64,000 nt of DNA. Source: Nitrososphaerota archaeon (GTDB lineage: Archaea; Thermoproteota; Nitrososphaeria; Nitrososphaerales; Nitrosopumilaceae). Both the position numbers and the translations under genes were made by a program. The stretch's first letter is position 1. Each line of letters starts with the position of its first letter. The notes beneath the pieces are model-generated. The model worked only from the letters and a program-made list of their open reading frames with translations, had not been told where the DNA came from and made no database searches. This document shows positions 43,242 to 51,972 of the stretch, one piece after another. The stretch is from NCBI GenBank assembly GCA_028867595.1, contig JAGWGB010000001.1, forward strand, positions 1 through 64,000, written 5' to 3'.

Positions 43242-44098
43242 TTGATCCTATCAAATGGCTTCATAGCCACAGGTATGAATTCCAACAGATCGGTAGCTAC
43301 AATGTGTAGTCCATTTTTCTTTTGTGCCATGGCTCCCGCTTTGCCGTTTACAAATACAGCTGCAGACGCAGCCTCTATTGGTTTTCGATTCTTGGATAGC
43401 ATTGCGGCAACTATGCCTGATAACACATCTCCGGTTCCACCAACAGTCATCGAGGCAAGATTTTTTGGATTAAGGAATGTACGGGTTCCATCAGATACAA
43501 TGTCAGTCGGTCCCTTGAGCAATATTGTGATCCCATTTTCTTTGGCATGTTTTTGCACCATAGATGTCCTCTGTTTTACGTTGTCTGGAGGCATATCACC
43601 GAACAGCCTTTTGAACTCTCCTGCGTGTGGAGTTATCGTGACTTTTTTGTCTTTAATCTCAGGAAGAATTTCAGGAACAAGAGCACTTGCATCAAGAGAT
43701 AACATCACTGCCCTATCAAGAAGATCTTTTATCAACATCTTCAATGCTTCTCGGTCTTGAATTCCAAGCCCCATTCCGATTGTAGCTGAATGAAGATCTT
43801 TTGGAAGCATTCCTACCAATTTTCTTGCAGCCCCTCTTGTTAGCTTGGCGTCAACAAGTGGAATGACTATAAGATTTGGGGAATATGCTCTTGTTGCAGT
43901 AACATTGATCTTCGGTACACAGGTGTAAACCAAGTCAGTACCTGCCCTGAGTGCAGCAAGTGATGAAAGAATTGGAGCACCGTGATATAGGTAGCTTCCT
44001 CCAAGAACAAGAACTCTACCATTTTCGCCCTTTCGTGATGAAGGTTTTCTTGCAGGTATGAAAGTTTTAACAATTGCAGGTTGAAGTGTTTTGTTCAA
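43238..44098 (-). CDS. nnrD: ADP/ATP-dependent NAD(P)H-hydrate dehydratase (NnrD domain)
   Basis: 286 residues. Ribokinase-like GENGRVLVLGGSYLYHGAPIL, DALSLDASALVPEIL-type metal region, TPHAGEFKRLFG and catalytic TVGGTGDVLSGIVAAML. It repairs hydrated NAD(P)H. The YjeF N-terminal epimerase half is absent, so the epimerase must be encoded elsewhere. Translationally coupled to the downstream M20 gene, and 9 bp after trmI. Confidence 0.93.
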   Translation of the reverse strand: MNKTLQPAIVKTFIPARKPSSRKGENGRVLVLGGSYLYHGAPILSSLAALRAGTDLVYTCVPKINVTATRAYSPNLIVIPLVDAKLTRGAARKLVGMLPKDLHSATIGMGLGIQDREALKMLIKDLLDRAVMLSLDASALVPEILPEIKDKKVTITPHAGEFKRLFGDMPPDNVKQRTSMVQKHAKENGITILLKGPTDIVSDGTRTFLNPKNLASMTVGGTGDVLSGIVAAMLSKNRKPIEAASAAVFVNGKAGAMAQKKNGLHIVATDLLEFIPVAMKPFDRIK

Positions 44099-44107
44099 CT
44101 AATCTTT

Positions 44108-44995
44108 CTATTTTTTCTCGGTGGATAAACCTTCGTCTTGGTTTGGTTCTTCTTCCGGCATTTCCAGCACTTGTTCAGTTGCATTTCTTCTAAGATCTTT
44201 TGGAGTTGTGACTTTTCTTGCAAATGCAACATATGTAGTGTGACCAATACCACGGAAAGAATGTCTAGTCTTGCCTTCGCGTGCTTCAATTGTCCTTACA
44301 ATCTGTTCAGTGAATTCCATATCAAAAAAGTCATTTTCCCACAGAGATATTGCAAGTTTTTCAAGTTGGTTCATGGTGGGACAGATTGCTACTATGAAAC
44401 CACTCCCTTTGAGCATCTTTCTTGCTTGAGGTACAACTGTCCACGGATCGCCAAGATCTACTACCACCATGTCAGCATCCGTCTGCGGCACTTTTTTGGA
44501 GCTTTTGATATCAAGTTTTTCCATTGTGACATATTTTGATACACCAGCCCTTTCGATGTTTTTTCGTGCTATTGCCATAAAGTTTTCATCCACATCGTAT
44601 GTGTATACATGACCTCTTGGTTTCACAAGACTTGCGAGAAAAGTCGTAAGAGAGCCACTACCTGTTCCAATCTCAATTATTTTCTGCCCGCTCTGCAATC
44701 CAGTTCTTGCTGCAATATAGCCCAAATCTTTTGGATATACGATCTGAGTACTACGTTGACTTTTCATCACATAGTCATATACAGTTGGTTCTAGAAGATA
44801 GATTATCTTTCCCTTGTTGGTCTTGATTGCACTTCCGTATTCCTTGCCTATTGTTTTTTTATGATCAATGATACCAACGTGAGTGTGAAATTGTTGTTTT
44901 CTTGATACTTTCATGAGCCATTTTTTTGAATCACTGAAGAAGAACAACACGTTACTATTCTGTTTTATTTTCTTCACAACTATGCCTGATTCCAT
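44108..44995 (-). CDS. trmI: tRNA (adenine-57/58-N1)-methyltransferase
   Basis: 295 residues. An N-terminal RNA-binding part, then SAM-binding IEIGTGSGSLTTFLASL (about 103-119), DVDENFMAIAR, MVVDLGDPW and the C-terminal GKTRHSFRGIGHTTYVAFAR typical of TrmI. It methylates A57/A58 in the T-loop of archaeal tRNA. The acidic Glu/Asn/Lys tail is variable. Confidence 0.94.
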   Translation of the reverse strand: MESGIVVKKIKQNSNVLFFFSDSKKWLMKVSRKQQFHTHVGIIDHKKTIGKEYGSAIKTNKGKIIYLLEPTVYDYVMKSQRSTQIVYPKDLGYIAARTGLQSGQKIIEIGTGSGSLTTFLASLVKPRGHVYTYDVDENFMAIARKNIERAGVSKYVTMEKLDIKSSKKVPQTDADMVVVDLGDPWTVVPQARKMLKGSGFIVAICPTMNQLEKLAISLWENDFFDMEFTEQIVRTIEAREGKTRHSFRGIGHTTYVAFARKVTTPKDLRRNATEQVLEMPEEEPNQDEGLSTEKK

Positions 44996-45016
44996 GCTGA
45001 TAATAATATTTCCAAA

Positions 45017-45025
45017 TTTTAAAAA
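45017..45025 (-). promoter_or_regulatory. TATA-like element for trmI
   Basis: TTTTTAAAA on the minus strand, centred 26 bp before the ATG at 44995. Confidence 0.45.
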
Positions 45026-45031
45026 TCCAGG

Positions 45032-46918
45032 CTACATCCTGTCAGGTGCATCAATCCCCAAAAGCGATAGTGCTTTTGCCAAAGTTTCCTTGAAGGACCA
45101 CACAAGGCAAAGCCTAGAATTTATCATCTCAGGCGATTCTGCAGTCAGCACCTTAGCGTGCTCATAAAACGAATTAAATGATACAGCGAGGTCATAGCAG
45201 TATCTGGCAATTATCTTTGGAGATAGATTCTTTGCCGAGTCTTCCACTTGGATATCAAATTTGCCAATGGTTTTTACAAGATTTTTTTCATATACGGTAG
45301 ACAAGATATCAAGTGATATGTCGAACTCTGGCATTTTGCTTGCTTTTTCAAGAATGCGAATTGCCCTTGCATGCGCATACTGAACGTATGGTCCTGTGTC
45401 ACCTTCCAGACTGAGAGATTCAGTAAGGTCAAATGTGATTATCTTGTCAAGGTCTTGCTTTATCATTGCATATCTTAGAGCTCCTACAGCAACTTGTTCT
45501 GCAATCTTTACCAATGAGACTTCATCAAGATCAGGATTGCGCTTCTTTGTTTCCTCATATGTCTTCACTCCCAGTATGTCAAGAACATAATCGGCGTTAA
45601 CATAGACTCCCTTTCTTCCAGACATCTGGACAGATTTTCCACCAGTCTCAAGGTTGAGAGTTTTTGCAGTATCAGGACTCAGTGTTACTGACTCGTATCC
45701 CAAATGTAAATAGGATTTGTTGGTGGATTTGAATTCAGAAATTATTTTTGTAATGATTTTTTGTAGTCTTGACTGCCTCGAATCTATAATTGTGATTACT
45801 TTATCTCCTGTAAAGTCAATCTTTGTTCCAGTATTTTCAAGGGTTGTCTGCCACAATACTTGATGGTTTTTTTGAACCATGTATTGTTTGTAGTAGAACG
45901 GATCGTCCAAGATGCCAAGTTTCCATGCAGCATATGGAATGTCTTTTGCAATGTATGTTGCAATCCCATTGCTTCGAACCAAAATCTTGTCCTCTTCTAC
46001 CTCAGAATCGGATTTTATCACCCAACAGCCTGTGTTTTTTCCTTCATTTTCAAGATATGTTATGCCCATTGACTTCATCTTCTCAAAGACTGTCTTCCAC
46101 AGGCTAGAACGTATTATCTGTGACTCAAAATTTAAGCAGTCATATGTGACTCCCAGTCTCCAGCATGTCTTGAGCTGTTCCTCGAGAACTTGCCGCGTTA
46201 TCTCATCGCCAAATTTTGCAATATCTGACTTGCCCTCTTCAAGTTCTTTTAGAACCAGAACTCTTTTTTCTGCAAGAGGTTTTTCTTTTTCATATCTTTC
46301 TGTGATGCTCACATATACAACATCTCCGCAGTAATGATCGAATTTCTGTCCATGTGGTGGCTCTTTTGAGAAACCGCCATACAGGAATCCTACTATAATG
46401 TCTGCTACCTGTAGTCCAGAATCATCGACGTAATTTAGAACGTTTACGTCATAGTTTGCTTTACGTAAAATTCTTGCAACGGTGTCACCGATTATGATGT
46501 TTCGTACATGTCCTATGTGCAATGCTTTGTTCGGGTTTACACTTGTATGTTCTACTACTGTTTTTGTACCCTTACCTAGATCATACCCACCATAGTTGTT
46601 ACTGGTAGACGATTTTATGATGTTTTTTGCAAGAGAAGAATTGTTTGCAACAAAATTCAGATATCCCGATGGATGCACGTTTACTTGAGATACAAAGTTC
46701 GTCATGTTATCTCTATATATTTTTGCGATAGATTCTGATATCTCAGATGGTCTTTTCTTGAGCGGTTTTGCCAAGAGAAATCCAATGTTGCAGCTTACGT
46801 CTCCAAAGTCTGACTTGGATGCTTCAGAAACATCAAATTCTACTACTGGATATCCAAGTTCGGCTGAGATTTTTTGTACAGCGGATCTGATTTCTGCAAA
46901 AAGTAGTCGTAGTGTCAT
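45032..46918 (-). CDS. argS: Arginyl-tRNA synthetase
   Basis: 628 residues. N-terminal Arg-tRNA additional domain, HIGH motif in NPNKALHIGHVRN (about 127-139), KFDHYCGDVVY insertion, SVQMSGRKGVYVN in place of KMSKS near residue 433, and a C-terminal DALR anticodon domain (PYVQYAHARAIRIL...). Starts 1 bp after the phosphatase stop, so co-transcribed. Confidence 0.97.
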   Translation of the reverse strand: MTLRLLFAEIRSAVQKISAELGYPVVEFDVSEASKSDFGDVSCNIGFLLAKPLKKRPSEISESIAKIYRDNMTNFVSQVNVHPSGYLNFVANNSSLAKNIIKSSTSNNYGGYDLGKGTKTVVEHTSVNPNKALHIGHVRNIIIGDTVARILRKANYDVNVLNYVDDSGLQVADIIVGFLYGGFSKEPPHGQKFDHYCGDVVYVSITERYEKEKPLAEKRVLVLKELEEGKSDIAKFGDEITRQVLEEQLKTCWRLGVTYDCLNFESQIIRSSLWKTVFEKMKSMGITYLENEGKNTGCWVIKSDSEVEEDKILVRSNGIATYIAKDIPYAAWKLGILDDPFYYKQYMVQKNHQVLWQTTLENTGTKIDFTGDKVITIIDSRQSRLQKIITKIISEFKSTNKSYLHLGYESVTLSPDTAKTLNLETGGKSVQMSGRKGVYVNADYVLDILGVKTYEETKKRNPDLDEVSLVKIAEQVAVGALRYAMIKQDLDKIITFDLTESLSLEGDTGPYVQYAHARAIRILEKASKMPEFDISLDILSTVYEKNLVKTIGKFDIQVEDSAKNLSPKIIARYCYDLAVSFNSFYEHAKVLTAESPEMINSRLCLVWSFKETLAKALSLLGIDAPDRM

Positions 46919-46919
46919 G

Positions 46920-47618
46920 TCATTCTTTCACTAGAAGTTTTAATTCAATTTTTTCAAGAGCCTCAATGACACCATCTCCTTCATGACCCTGAACTGCAAT
47001 TGTAGCGTGGGATTTTACTTTCTCTGATGCATTGCCCATTGCAACACTCATAGCTGCAAGCTTGAAGAGAGGGACATCAGTCTCGCTGTCCCCTATCGCA
47101 ATTACATCTTGTTTTGTAGCTGAGAACATTTTCATCACCTCAAGGAACCCGTTTGCCTTATTGACACCATTAGAGTTTATGTGATATGCGTACATACTAT
47201 CAGAAAGCTGAACATCAAAGGAATTTTCAGATAAGATTTTTTTTCCGAGTAAGATATCAAAATTTCGTTCGAGAACAACTTCGGTTATGCGAGGAAACAC
47301 AGGCTTTTCAATTGTTTCAGGAATCTTTGTTTTGAGGAACTCAAATGCACGTATACACTCTTGTTTGTTTCCAATCAATTTATGTTCAGCAGGGCCTGAT
47401 GTGATGATTCCGCCATTTTCCCCTACTGCGATACGTGTAGTTCCACCAAACACAGAGAGAACATATGCCTCAACCGATGATCTTCCAGTTACATAAATTA
47501 CCTTGTGGCCAAGTTTTACAAGATAACGCAGTGCTGCGAGTGCATCTAGGTCTACCCGACCTCCTTTGTTATCAGTGATAGTACCATCAATGTCTACTGC
47601 AAATATCTTTGGTCTCAT
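46920..47618 (-). CDS. HAD-family phosphoglycolate phosphatase (archaeal TA0175 type)
   Basis: 232 residues. HAD motif I FAVDIDGTITDN, motif II VTGRS, a C2-type cap (about 80-155), motif III Lys in NSNGVNKANGFLE and motif IV IAIGDSETDVPLF. Similar archaeal enzymes dephosphorylate 2-phosphoglycolate or sugar phosphates. First gene of a pair with argS; the pairing gives no functional clue. Confidence 0.9.
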   Translation of the reverse strand: MRPKIFAVDIDGTITDNKGGRVDLDALAALRYLVKLGHKVIYVTGRSSVEAYVLSVFGGTTRIAVGENGGIITSGPAEHKLIGNKQECIRAFEFLKTKIPETIEKPVFPRITEVVLERNFDILLGKKILSENSFDVQLSDSMYAYHINSNGVNKANGFLEVMKMFSATKQDVIAIGDSETDVPLFKLAAMSVAMGNASEKVKSHATIAVQGHEGDGVIEALEKIELKLLVKE

Positions 47619-47692
47619 TCAACCCACGTATCATGTTGGGCAATAATAACTGATATCATGATATGGATACTTTATTTTGATTAACAGATGAA

Positions 47693-48037
47693 TTGAAATG
47701 CCGTTGTACTCATCTAGTTTCAGACACAAGATGGACAGCATTTTTAGAATTAGGAGAAAACGGTCAGCTAAAATATTTCATTGCTAGCTGTAATACCATG
47801 ACAAGAAAAGGAATGATTGCAGAAATTTTAAGCAAAGCATTACATCATGACAGGCCGGATCTCTATCTTGTCGGATATCTTGATTTTGATACAGTCAAGG
47901 AGACTACCCTATTAGAGTTTCTCAAGATATCTGAAAATTTTCAAGTGATCCCTGCTACGAGGATCGCTTACATAAAGAAGGGAACTGAAATTTTGTATTC
48001 AAGGCAGACTACCAAAAAAGATCACGATATGATTTGA
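47693..48037 (+). CDS. Uncharacterised protein
   Basis: 114 residues from TTG (MKCRCTHLVSDTRW). Alpha/beta character: KYFIASCNTMTRKGMIAEILSKAL, LYLVGYLDFDTVKETTLLEFLKI, PATRIAYIKKGTEILYS. No catalytic motif recognised. Independent of its neighbours. The start codon is not certain because no clear TATA spacing was found. Confidence 0.65.
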   Translation: MKCRCTHLVSDTRWTAFLELGENGQLKYFIASCNTMTRKGMIAEILSKALHHDRPDLYLVGYLDFDTVKETTLLEFLKISENFQVIPATRIAYIKKGTEILYSRQTTKKDHDMI

Positions 48038-48053
48038 CATTTGCTATTGTGGG

Positions 48054-48061
48054 GTTAAATA
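48054..48061 (+). promoter_or_regulatory. TATA-like element for the DedA-like gene
   Basis: GTTAAATA centred about 28 bp upstream of ATG 48086. Confidence 0.4.
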
Positions 48062-48085
48062 GAGAGTCGATTTCATATCTTAATT

Positions 48086-48583
48086 ATGTATACTGATTTT
48101 TTGAAGACTGTTCTTGAAAATCCTTTCTTTGTAAAGTATGGATTAGTTGGCCTCTTTCTCAACTGTGTTTTTGCTTCGGTTATACCATTTCCTATTGTGC
48201 TAACATCGACTGCCCTACTCATGGATGGGGAAAATCCTGCAATGGTATTTCTAATCATGTCCATTGGATCAATCAGTGGAGGAATTCTGACTTATTTCAT
48301 AGGACAAGATGGAAAAAAGATGTACAGACTACTAAGAAAGACACACAGTGATGACCATTATAAGAAAAGTTTTGATCGACTAAACAAACACGGATGGGTC
48401 ATAATTTTTGCCCTGAGCCTAGTCCCCATCCTGACAGAAATCGTCACAATCATAGCAGGAGTACAGAGATATAATTTCAAAAAATTTGCCATATCCATGT
48501 CGGTAGCAAGAACGACCAGTGCGTTTGCATCAGTATATTTTGGAAACATGTTTGTTCAGTATTTCAATACTCTCAAAATTTAG
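48086..48583 (+). CDS. DedA/VTT-family membrane protein
   Basis: 165 residues, shorter than bacterial DedA (about 200). Hydrophobic segments at about 18-40 and 48-72, then a DedA-like F-x-R...G loop represented here by FALSLVPILTEIVTIIAGVQRYNFKKF, and a last segment ARTTSAFASVYFG. Family members are thought to scramble or move lipids. It sits just before the GTPase gene, without a close spacing. Confidence 0.82.
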   Translation: MYTDFLKTVLENPFFVKYGLVGLFLNCVFASVIPFPIVLTSTALLMDGENPAMVFLIMSIGSISGGILTYFIGQDGKKMYRLLRKTHSDDHYKKSFDRLNKHGWVIIFALSLVPILTEIVTIIAGVQRYNFKKFAISMSVARTTSAFASVYFGNMFVQYFNTLKI

Positions 48584-48649
48584 CTTGAGAATAACTCAAA
48601 ATATACGATATTAGTAGGATTTTATTCAACAAAGAAGTAGGTAAATCAG

Positions 48650-49750
48650 ATGGGAATTCCAGAAAAAATTCAAGCCATAAAAGATGAAATGGCAAAGACT
48701 CAGATTAACAAGGCTACAGAACATCACATAGGCCTTCTCAAGGCAAAACTTGCCAAGCTCAAAAGAGAACAAGAAGATGTAAAATCAAAAGGATCCGGCA
48801 GTTCAATTGGTTTTGATGTAAAAAGAACCGGAGATGCAACAGTTGTTTTCATCGGATTACCAAGTGTAGGAAAATCCACTTTGCTTAACAGACTAACGGG
48901 AGCAAAATCTGCAGTAGGAGCATTTCAATTTACAACCACGACAGTAGTACCAGGAATGATGGAACATCGCGGCGCCAGAATCCAAGTCCTTGACCTTCCG
49001 GGAATTATCAAGGGAGCATCAACTGGGAAAGGATTAGGTAAAAGAGTTCTAGCAGTGGCAAAAAGTGCAGATTTGGTTTTGATAGTGCTTGACGTATTCC
49101 AACCATATCATGAAGAAGTCATCAGAACGGAGCTTGGAAACATAGGAATTAGACTGGACCAAAAACCTCCCAATATTGTAATAGAAAAAACTGGCGATGG
49201 AGGTCTTTCGGTGAGTCAGCAAGTACCCATAACAAAGATGTCAGTCAGCCTACTCAAAGACATTTTACGAGTCTATGGAATAAACAACGGCCGTATACTG
49301 ATAAGAGAAGATATTGATTCAGAACAGCTTATCGATTACATTTCAGGAAACAAGTTTTATGTTGAATCATTAACGATAATGAATAAGATAGATCTGGTAA
49401 ACCAAGGATTCTTAAATGAATTACAGGAAAAAATAAAATCAAAAATTATCCCAATATCAGCTGACGCCGACATCAATGTAAATGCGCTTAAAGATGCAAT
49501 TTACGAAAGATTAGACTTTATTCGTGTCTACATGAGACCAAAGGGAGGAGAGACGGACTACAAAGAGCCGTTGATCATCAGGCGCAATTCTACAATTTTG
49601 GACGTATGCAATAAGCTACACCGTGATCTAAAAAAGGATTTCAGATATGGGCTTGTATGGGGCAAAAGTGTCAAGTTTGGCGGGCAGCGAGTAGGCCTAA
49701 GTCACATATTAGAAGATGAAGATGTGTTAACGATAGTGAAAAACAAATAG
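48650..49750 (+). CDS. DRG-like GTPase with C-terminal TGS domain
   Basis: 366 residues. N-terminal helical region (about 1-55), G1 IGLPSVGKSTLLNRLTG (about 74-90), FTTTTVVPGMMEHRGARIQVLDLPGIIKGASTG (G2/G3, written here only as family motif), G4 MNKIDL, SAD and a C-terminal TGS domain ending DVLTIVKNK. This is the archaeal developmentally-regulated-GTPase type, probably ribosome-associated. Confidence 0.94.
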   Translation: MGIPEKIQAIKDEMAKTQINKATEHHIGLLKAKLAKLKREQEDVKSKGSGSSIGFDVKRTGDATVVFIGLPSVGKSTLLNRLTGAKSAVGAFQFTTTTVVPGMMEHRGARIQVLDLPGIIKGASTGKGLGKRVLAVAKSADLVLIVLDVFQPYHEEVIRTELGNIGIRLDQKPPNIVIEKTGDGGLSVSQQVPITKMSVSLLKDILRVYGINNGRILIREDIDSEQLIDYISGNKFYVESLTIMNKIDLVNQGFLNELQEKIKSKIIPISADADINVNALKDAIYERLDFIRVYMRPKGGETDYKEPLIIRRNSTILDVCNKLHRDLKKDFRYGLVWGKSVKFGGQRVGLSHILEDEDVLTIVKNK

Positions 49751-49784
49751 CAACTTCTATTTTGTGCAAGTCTTTTCATAGTTT

Positions 49785-49961
49785 GTGGAAAAAGAAATAG
49801 AAAATAGATGGTGTAAGAAATGCCTGTCAAAGACAAAACAAGTGATAGTTTTCATGCCAGAAATGTCAACATACAAAAGAAGACGCCAATACAAGTGCAC
49901 TCAATGCGGTCAGTTCTCATGGTTACAAGGGAGAAGACCTTCAGCTGAATCTGTTTACTAA
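49785..49961 (+). CDS. Zinc-ribbon microprotein
   Basis: 58 residues from GTG, shortly after the GTPase gene (34 bp). Two Cys pairs: WCKKC (residues 10 and 13) and YKCTQCGQF (38 and 41). The intervening QVIVFMPEMSTYKRRRQ is basic and hydrophobic, suiting nucleic-acid binding. Family unknown; it resembles other short zinc-ribbon proteins of archaea. Confidence 0.62.
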   Translation: MEKEIENRWCKKCLSKTKQVIVFMPEMSTYKRRRQYKCTQCGQFSWLQGRRPSAESVY

Positions 49962-50078
49962 CAAAATTGCGATCAAATTTTTAGAATTTTATGAAAAATT
50001 TGTTGATACAATATCATCATTTGGTGTAATTTTCTTAAGCGTAACGATAGAAAAACAAGTGAATTGTATTGCGTTATA

Positions 50079-50216
50079 ATGGCAACTAAAAGACGCGCAA
50101 AGAAATCAGCTAGACGATCAGCTCCAAAGAGAAAAGCTCCAAAGAGAAGATCTACAGCTCGAAAAACAGCGGGTAAAAAAGCTAAAAAAAGATCTGCAAA
50201 AAAACGCAGAAGATAA
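50079..50216 (+). CDS. Very basic histone-H1-like peptide
   Basis: 45 residues, more than half of them Lys or Arg, otherwise Ala, Ser, Pro and Thr. KAPKR/SAPKR-type repeats recall the C-terminal tail of eukaryotic H1 and bacterial Hc1/AlgR3-like proteins. There is no folded domain or signal. It probably binds DNA or RNA by charge. It is a separate gene ending just before a strong hairpin. A basic ribosomal protein origin is not excluded, although no ribosomal family matches. Confidence 0.6.
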   Translation: MATKRRAKKSARRSAPKRKAPKRRSTARKTAGKKAKKRSAKKRRR

Positions 50217-50222
50217 AATCAA

Positions 50223-50254
50223 AAAATTATCGCTTGTCATCAGGCGATAATTTT
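50223..50254 (+). terminator. Perfect 11-bp hairpin after the basic peptide gene
   Basis: AAAATTATCGC (50223-50233) pairs perfectly with GCGATAATTTT (50244-50254) around a 10-nt loop, starting 7 bp after the stop codon. T-rich bases follow (TTTTAATATTTTAG). Probably a transcription terminator or mRNA 3' end stabiliser. Archaeal termination more often needs only a T-run, which is also present. Confidence 0.55.
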
Positions 50255-50273
50255 AATATTTTAGCGAATGAAA

Positions 50274-50313
50274 GCCTGACTGTTGAGCCAGCTTGTCATT
50301 AACAGGATCAGGC
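50274..50313. other. Second imperfect hairpin
   Basis: GCCTGA (50274-50279) and CTGTT (50280-50284) pair with AACAG (50301-50305) and TCAGGC (50308-50313), with a 2-nt bulge and a 16-nt loop. It could be part of a small structured RNA, a terminator-like element or an mRNA 3' end. No C/D-box pattern was seen. Confidence 0.4.
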
Positions 50314-50405
50314 AAAAGAATTTCTTTAATTTCCCACATACATTTTCATTTCTATGTTTGTTCTCAAGTATTCAAGACACGATTTACCAGGACGAATTTT
50401 TCACA

Positions 50406-50429
50406 ATACAATAAAAAAATAAATTTGTA
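50406..50429 (-). terminator. T-rich 3' end of the collagen-like gene
   Basis: Directly after the minus-strand stop, the transcript-sense sequence is T-rich (TTATTTTTTTATTG type). This is the usual archaeal termination signal. Confidence 0.4.
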
Positions 50430-51845
50430 TCAATAGAGAAAACTCAGTAGTTTTATCTGCTGTTCTGTTGTTATCATATTCTTTGAGGCCATTATCTCAA
50501 GAAGCTGAGTTATCAGTTGTTTTTGTTGTTCTGAGAATCCGGGTTGTCCTGGAGGGCCTGGAGGGCCTGGAGGGCCACGTGGACCTTGTTCACCCATAGG
50601 ACCTTGAGGGCCTTGTGGACCTTTATCACCCGGGGGACCTGGAGGGCCTGTAACACCCTTGTCGCCTTGAGGACCCTGTACTCCTTGAGGACCTTTATCA
50701 CCTGATTGCCCTTGAGGGCCTAGAGGACCTTTGTCGCCTTGAGGACCCTGTATTCCTTGAGGACCCGGAGGGCCTTGAGTACCTGGAGGACCGCGTGGCC
50801 CTTGTTCCCCTGGAGGACCTGGTAGACCCCTTGGACCTTTTTCGCCTTGAGGACCTGGAATCCCAGTCAGGCCTTTTTCCCCAGGAGGTCCTTGCGGACC
50901 TTGGGGGCCTTTGTCGCCCAATGGACCTTGAGGACCCGTGAGTCCCTTATCGCCCTGAGGACCTTGTGGACCGACAGAACCTTTGTCGCCCAGAGGGCCA
51001 GTAGGACCTTTAGGTCCTTTTTCGCCCGGAGGGCCTAGAATGCCTTTATCGCCTTGTAAACCTGGAGGGCCTGTAGGTCCTTTGTCTCCAGATATTCCTT
51101 TATCACCAGTAATTCCTTTTTCTCCAGTTGGACCCTTGTCGCCCTTGTCACCTTTATCACCAGTTTCACCTTTATCTCCTCGAGGTCCCTTGTCTCCTGA
51201 TGGACCTTTGTCACCAGTAATTCCTTTTTCTCCAGTTGGACCCTTGTCGCCCTTGTCACCTTTATCGCCTGGAGGACCAGGCGGACCTTTGTCACCTACG
51301 GGGCCTTGAGGACCTGGCATGCCTTTGTCACCTTGAGGGCCCGGTATGCCTTGAGAACCAACAGGGCCTTGAGGACCTGGAGGGCCAGGCGGACCTTGTA
51401 CCCCCTGTGGGCCCTGTGGACCTCTTGGACCAGGCGAGCCTGGTGTTGGATAATAATATTCAGTTTGAGGTTTTGAGAGGGTCTTTGGGAATTCCTTGTT
51501 TTGTGGCGGCGGAGATGAGGGTGACATTCCCTCAATCTTAGGTACGTTAAATTGAAAAGCGCCATTAATTGATGAAAATTGATCTAACACTACAATCCAG
51601 ACTGAATCTCTTGTAAATACAAAATCAGGAATTGGATTTCTTGCAGAACCTAGAACCTGAGCAAACTTTCTATCTTTTACCCTGAGATGAAAATTGTCTT
51701 TCCATAGAACAGGAAAATTCCTATGTTTTATGTCGTCCTGAGAAGGAGGATAGTCACAGATTGAAATCTGCACCTCGAAAACCCCTGATGATAGCTTGAA
51801 CGGGGACTCGCCATTTACTTCAATAGTTCTATCTTCGGCTGACAT
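50430..51845 (-). CDS. Collagen-like Gly-X-Y repeat protein
   Basis: 471 residues. A non-repetitive N-terminal domain (about 1-110) contains [14 protein letters not shown] and VWIVVLDQF, then a linker with a PP-rich stretch. Residues 136-435 are 100 uninterrupted Gly-X-Y triplets, many of them GDKG, GPQG, GPPG or GEKG. A C-terminal helical tail ([14 protein letters not shown]...LLSFLY) may drive trimer formation. No signal peptide or membrane anchor is seen. Pro-rich triplets with Lys-Gly-Asp salt bridges suggest a stable triple helix without hydroxyproline. Function unknown. Its promoter may be an AAAATAC element about 24-26 bp upstream. Confidence 0.9.
   Translation of the reverse strand: MSAEDRTIEVNGESPFKLSSGVFEVQISICDYPPSQDDIKHRNFPVLWKDNFHLRVKDRKFAQVLGSARNPIPDFVFTRDSVWIVVLDQFSSINGAFQFNVPKIEGMSPSSPPPQNKEFPKTLSKPQTEYYYPTPGSPGPRGPQGPQGVQGPPGPPGPQGPVGSQGIPGPQGDKGMPGPQGPVGDKGPPGPPGDKGDKGDKGPTGEKGITGDKGPSGDKGPRGDKGETGDKGDKGDKGPTGEKGITGDKGISGDKGPTGPPGLQGDKGILGPPGEKGPKGPTGPLGDKGSVGPQGPQGDKGLTGPQGPLGDKGPQGPQGPPGEKGLTGIPGPQGEKGPRGLPGPPGEQGPRGPPGTQGPPGPQGIQGPQGDKGPLGPQGQSGDKGPQGVQGPQGDKGVTGPPGPPGDKGPQGPQGPMGEQGPRGPPGPPGPPGQPGFSEQQKQLITQLLEIMASKNMITTEQQIKLLSFLY
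51103..51266 (-). repeat. 56-bp perfect direct repeat inside the collagen-like gene
   Basis: Positions 51103-51158 and 51211-51266 are identical over 56 bp, 108 bp apart (36 codons, 12 triplets). The identity, including synonymous positions, points to recent duplication or slippage in the GDKG/GEKG region. Confidence 0.85.
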
Positions 51846-51972
51846 ATTCTAGATGTAATACCTCAGTATTTTTGTATTTATCAGGGCGTTATAAAGGCCG
51901 TTTGCCAACAAATTTTGCTTTTTAGACCACCGGAATAGTATTTATCCATGGAAAATCCATATTTTACCAGCC

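Noticed and set aside
50255-50320. C/D-box guide RNA in the second hairpin region
   Set aside because: CTGA occurs, but no matching RTGATGA box at the right distance on either strand.
51103-51266. Regular repeats resembling a CRISPR array in the collagen gene
   Set aside because: The periodicity is codon-based (9-bp triplet units) and in frame; there are no unique spacers or cas genes.
50983-51309. Pro/Ser/Leu-rich open frame on the plus strand across the collagen gene
   Set aside because: It is the mirror of Gly-X-Y codons on the other strand and has no start region, promoter or family character.
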